From UBA12202 sp002691725 (GTDB taxonomy: Bacteria; Pseudomonadota; Alphaproteobacteria; Puniceispirillales; UBA1172): DNA of 64,000 nt. Made by a program: the position numbers and the translations under genes. The stretch's first letter is position 1. Every line of letters starts with the position of its first letter. Below the pieces are notes generated by a model. That model worked only from the letters and a program-made list of their open reading frames with translations, searched no databases and was not told where the DNA came from. Positions 62,187-64,000 of the stretch are shown here, piece by piece. The stretch covers positions 124,001-188,000 of the forward strand of contig CBFIAU010000005.1 in the NCBI GenBank assembly GCA_965660675.1, read 5' to 3'.

Positions 62187-62930
62187 ATGCGCGGGTTTAT
62201 TGATGAACTTCGCAGCATTAGGAAAAGAGACCCGGCGGCTGGCGGATTGCTCGGTCTGCTGTTTTTGACGCCTAGTGTTCATGTCATGTTGGCGTATCGG
62301 CTAGGGCATCGGTTATGGCGCTGGCGGATGCGGTTTCTGGCGCGCTTTACCATGCAACTGGCGCGTTGGTTCACAGGCATTGAGATTCACCCTGCCGCCA
62401 GGATTGGCAAACGCTTTTTTATTGATCATGGCATGGGTGTCGTCATTGGTGAGACGGCGGTTATTGGTGATGATGTGACGTTCTATCATGGGGTGACACT
62501 GGGCGGCTTACTGCCAAGCGTTGATAGTGATGGCCAGCGTCAGAAAAAACGCCATCCAACCATTCGCAATAATGTTATTGTTGGGGCAGGGGCGCAGATA
62601 CTGGGTGCTATCACTGTCAATGAATGTGCGCGTGTCGGGGCTAATTCTGTCGTTGTTAAGGATGTGCCGCAAGGCACCACGGTGACAGGTATTCCAGCGC
62701 GGCCAGTGAGCGCAAGGCGGGTCACTGATGAGACAACGTTTCAGCCTTATGGGACACCATCTGACTTGTTATCTGATGCGCGTGATAAAGCGATCAAGGG
62801 GCTTCTGCGAGAGGTCGATATTTTGCATAATAAATTAAAAATGCTTGAAGATTTGCAAGGTGAAGCAAAACAGTCAGAATCCTCATTCCAACCTGAGGCA
62901 ACATCACTATCAGCATCAGATCGAAATTAA
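62187..62930 (+). CDS. cysE: Serine O-acetyltransferase
   Basis: 247 residues. Makes O-acetylserine, the precursor of cysteine. Short helical N terminus, then the left-handed beta helix: IEIHPAARIGKRFFIDHGMGVVIGETAVIGDDVTFYHGVTLGG carries the catalytic Asp-His pair and the hexapeptides. The C-terminal 60 residues are extended and Ser/Glu-rich. Ribosome site aacagggggcg. The next gene, a cysteine desulfurase, uses cysteine as substrate, so the pair is functionally matched. Confidence 0.95.
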   Translation: MRGFIDELRSIRKRDPAAGGLLGLLFLTPSVHVMLAYRLGHRLWRWRMRFLARFTMQLARWFTGIEIHPAARIGKRFFIDHGMGVVIGETAVIGDDVTFYHGVTLGGLLPSVDSDGQRQKKRHPTIRNNVIVGAGAQILGAITVNECARVGANSVVVKDVPQGTTVTGIPARPVSARRVTDETTFQPYGTPSDLLSDARDKAIKGLLREVDILHNKLKMLEDLQGEAKQSESSFQPEATSLSASDRN

Positions 62931-63011
62931 TATTCTCAATCTGTCCTTTTCCTTTTAGGGCATTTTCTTTTCGCTATTTTTCTCCCCTCCATTGTTGTTT
63001 GTATTAGGCTT

Positions 63012-64000
63012 ATGGAACATATTTATCTGGATTATAACGCAACTGCCCCTCTGCGCCCCGAAGCTAAGGCGGCGATGCTAGCGGTGATGGGGCCGCCGGG
63101 TAATCCGTCCTCTGTGCATCAGCAAGGTCAGGCGGCAAGAGCCATTGTTGAAACAGCGCGTGAGCATGTAGCAAAACTCACCGATGCTGATCCGGCAAGT
63201 GTGATTTTCACGAGTGGCGGCACCGAGGCAAATTGGCAAGCCCTTCACGGCTATCCAGACCGCACCATCATCACAACACCTGTTGAGCATATGGCGGTAT
63301 TATCGGCAGCACCTGATGCGTTGCTGGTTGATGTTGATGCGGATGGGCTGATCAGTTGTGATCATCTGGAACATTTGCTCAAAACCTATAAAGACATGGC
63401 GCTTGTCTCTGTGATGACGGCAAATAATGAAACTGGCGTAATTCAGCCGCTTGATCAAGTCATCGCATTAGCCCATGAATACGGCGCGATGGTGCATTCA
63501 GATGCGGTGCAAAGTTGCGGTAAAGGCGCGCGCAATGGGTTTATCGGATTTGAGGCAAGTGGTGTTGATTTATTGACGATATCAGCGCATAAAATGGGCG
63601 GCGCAACTGGCATTGGGGCATTGCTTGTCCGTGACGGGGTTAAGATGCCGCCGCTAATCGCTGGTGGTGGACAGGAATCACGGCGCCGTGGCGGTACTGA
63701 AAACTTGACAGGGATTGCTGGCTTTGGGGCGGCCGCGATCACGATTATGGAAAATATGACAGATATGTCGGATCACTTTGATCAGCTGGCGAGATGGCAT
63801 AAATGGCTTGAAGATGAGATCAGTAACGCTGCGCCTGATGCGGTGATTTTTGGCCAAGGGGTAAATCGGCTGGCGAACACTTCCGCCATTGCCATGCCCG
63901 GACGCCGCGCCGAAACCCAAGTCATGCAGTTCGATTTGGCTGGCATTGCGGTAAGCGCGGGCGCTGCCTGTTCATCAGGCAAGGTTGCCAACTCGCATGT
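63012..64000 (+). CDS. Cysteine desulfurase (NifS/IscS-like), 3' end outside window
   Basis: PLP enzyme that takes sulfur from cysteine for iron-sulfur cluster assembly. The frame from the ATG at 63012 stays open to the window edge (about 329 residues). YLDYNATAPLRPEA is the N-terminal signature, FTSGGTEANWQALHG binds PLP, NNETGVIQPL and HSDAVQSCGK are typical, SAHKMGGATGIGALLV has the PLP lysine, and SAGAACSSGKVANSH the sulfur-carrying cysteine. The gene probably begins or belongs to a suf-type cluster to the right. Confidence 0.95.
   Translation, partial: MEHIYLDYNATAPLRPEAKAAMLAVMGPPGNPSSVHQQGQAARAIVETAREHVAKLTDADPASVIFTSGGTEANWQALHGYPDRTIITTPVEHMAVLSAAPDALLVDVDADGLISCDHLEHLLKTYKDMALVSVMTANNETGVIQPLDQVIALAHEYGAMVHSDAVQSCGKGARNGFIGFEASGVDLLTISAHKMGGATGIGALLVRDGVKMPPLIAGGGQESRRRGGTENLTGIAGFGAAAITIMENMTDMSDHFDQLARWHKWLEDEISNAAPDAVIFGQGVNRLANTSAIAMPGRRAETQVMQFDLAGIAVSAGAACSSGKVANSH

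Noticed and set aside
1..64000. tRNA or rRNA genes
   Set aside because: No T-loop GTTCGANTC with matching acceptor stem was found in the spacers by eye; a covariance search would be decisive.

Overview
The window looks like chromosomal DNA of a free-living marine alphaproteobacterium. The best guess is the SAR116 (Puniceispirillum-like) clade. This rests on alphaproteobacterial gene neighbourhoods (S4 protein-fdxA-carD; xseB-ispA-dxs-tlyA; aroQ-accB-accC-aat; NDUFA12-mlaD-DUF2155; rne/amiC-mrcA-prfB), base composition near half G+C by eye, a B12-dependent ribonucleotide reductase and a methylated-amine gene cluster. The clade name is inference; no search was run.

Layout. 1-3.9 kb: end of an S4/Hsp15-like gene, fdxA, a structured leader and carD, rpoH, a proline iminopeptidase and an XRE regulator. 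3.9-8 kb: xseB-ispA-dxs-tlyA (exonuclease VII, isoprenoid precursors, rRNA methyltransferase). 8-11.5 kb: fabI-aroC, a glycine-zipper lipoprotein-like gene and pdxH. 11.6-21 kb: a dimethylglycine/sarcosine dehydrogenase-like gene and a non-pyrrolysine MttB-like methyltransferase on +, converging with soxB-soxD-soxA-soxG (heterotetrameric sarcosine oxidase) on -. Together they suggest stepwise demethylation of betaine-type compounds feeding C1 units to folate. 21-26 kb: M20 amidohydrolase, umuD-umuC with an unusual regulatory region, and a D,D-carboxypeptidase with a SPOR domain. 26-35 kb: clpS-clpA, a FemAB-like acyltransferase, ridA and nrdJ, followed by a repeat-dense spacer.

35-46 kb: NDUFA12-mlaD-DUF2155 and, on the other strand, a dsbA-like gene and aroQ-accB-accC-aat. 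Between these blocks lies an accessory island (about 36.6-40.1 kb). It holds a Sel1-repeat protein cut by an in-frame TAA inside its last repeat, a fragment resembling the 3' end of aat, and a DUF262-HNH nuclease-like gene cut by an in-frame TAG from a C-terminal RAMA-like domain. This is the least ordinary part of the window.

46-64 kb: M48 protease and aminotransferase (divergent), rne and amiC-mrcA-prfB, bcp, a large AsmA/DUF3971-type protein, tyrS, an alpha/beta hydrolase, cysE and a cysteine desulfurase cut by the window edge.

A theme across the window is short direct tandem repeats (units of 10-21 bp, 2-4 copies) in many spacers and in several coding regions. No tRNA, rRNA, CRISPR array or insertion sequence was recognised.
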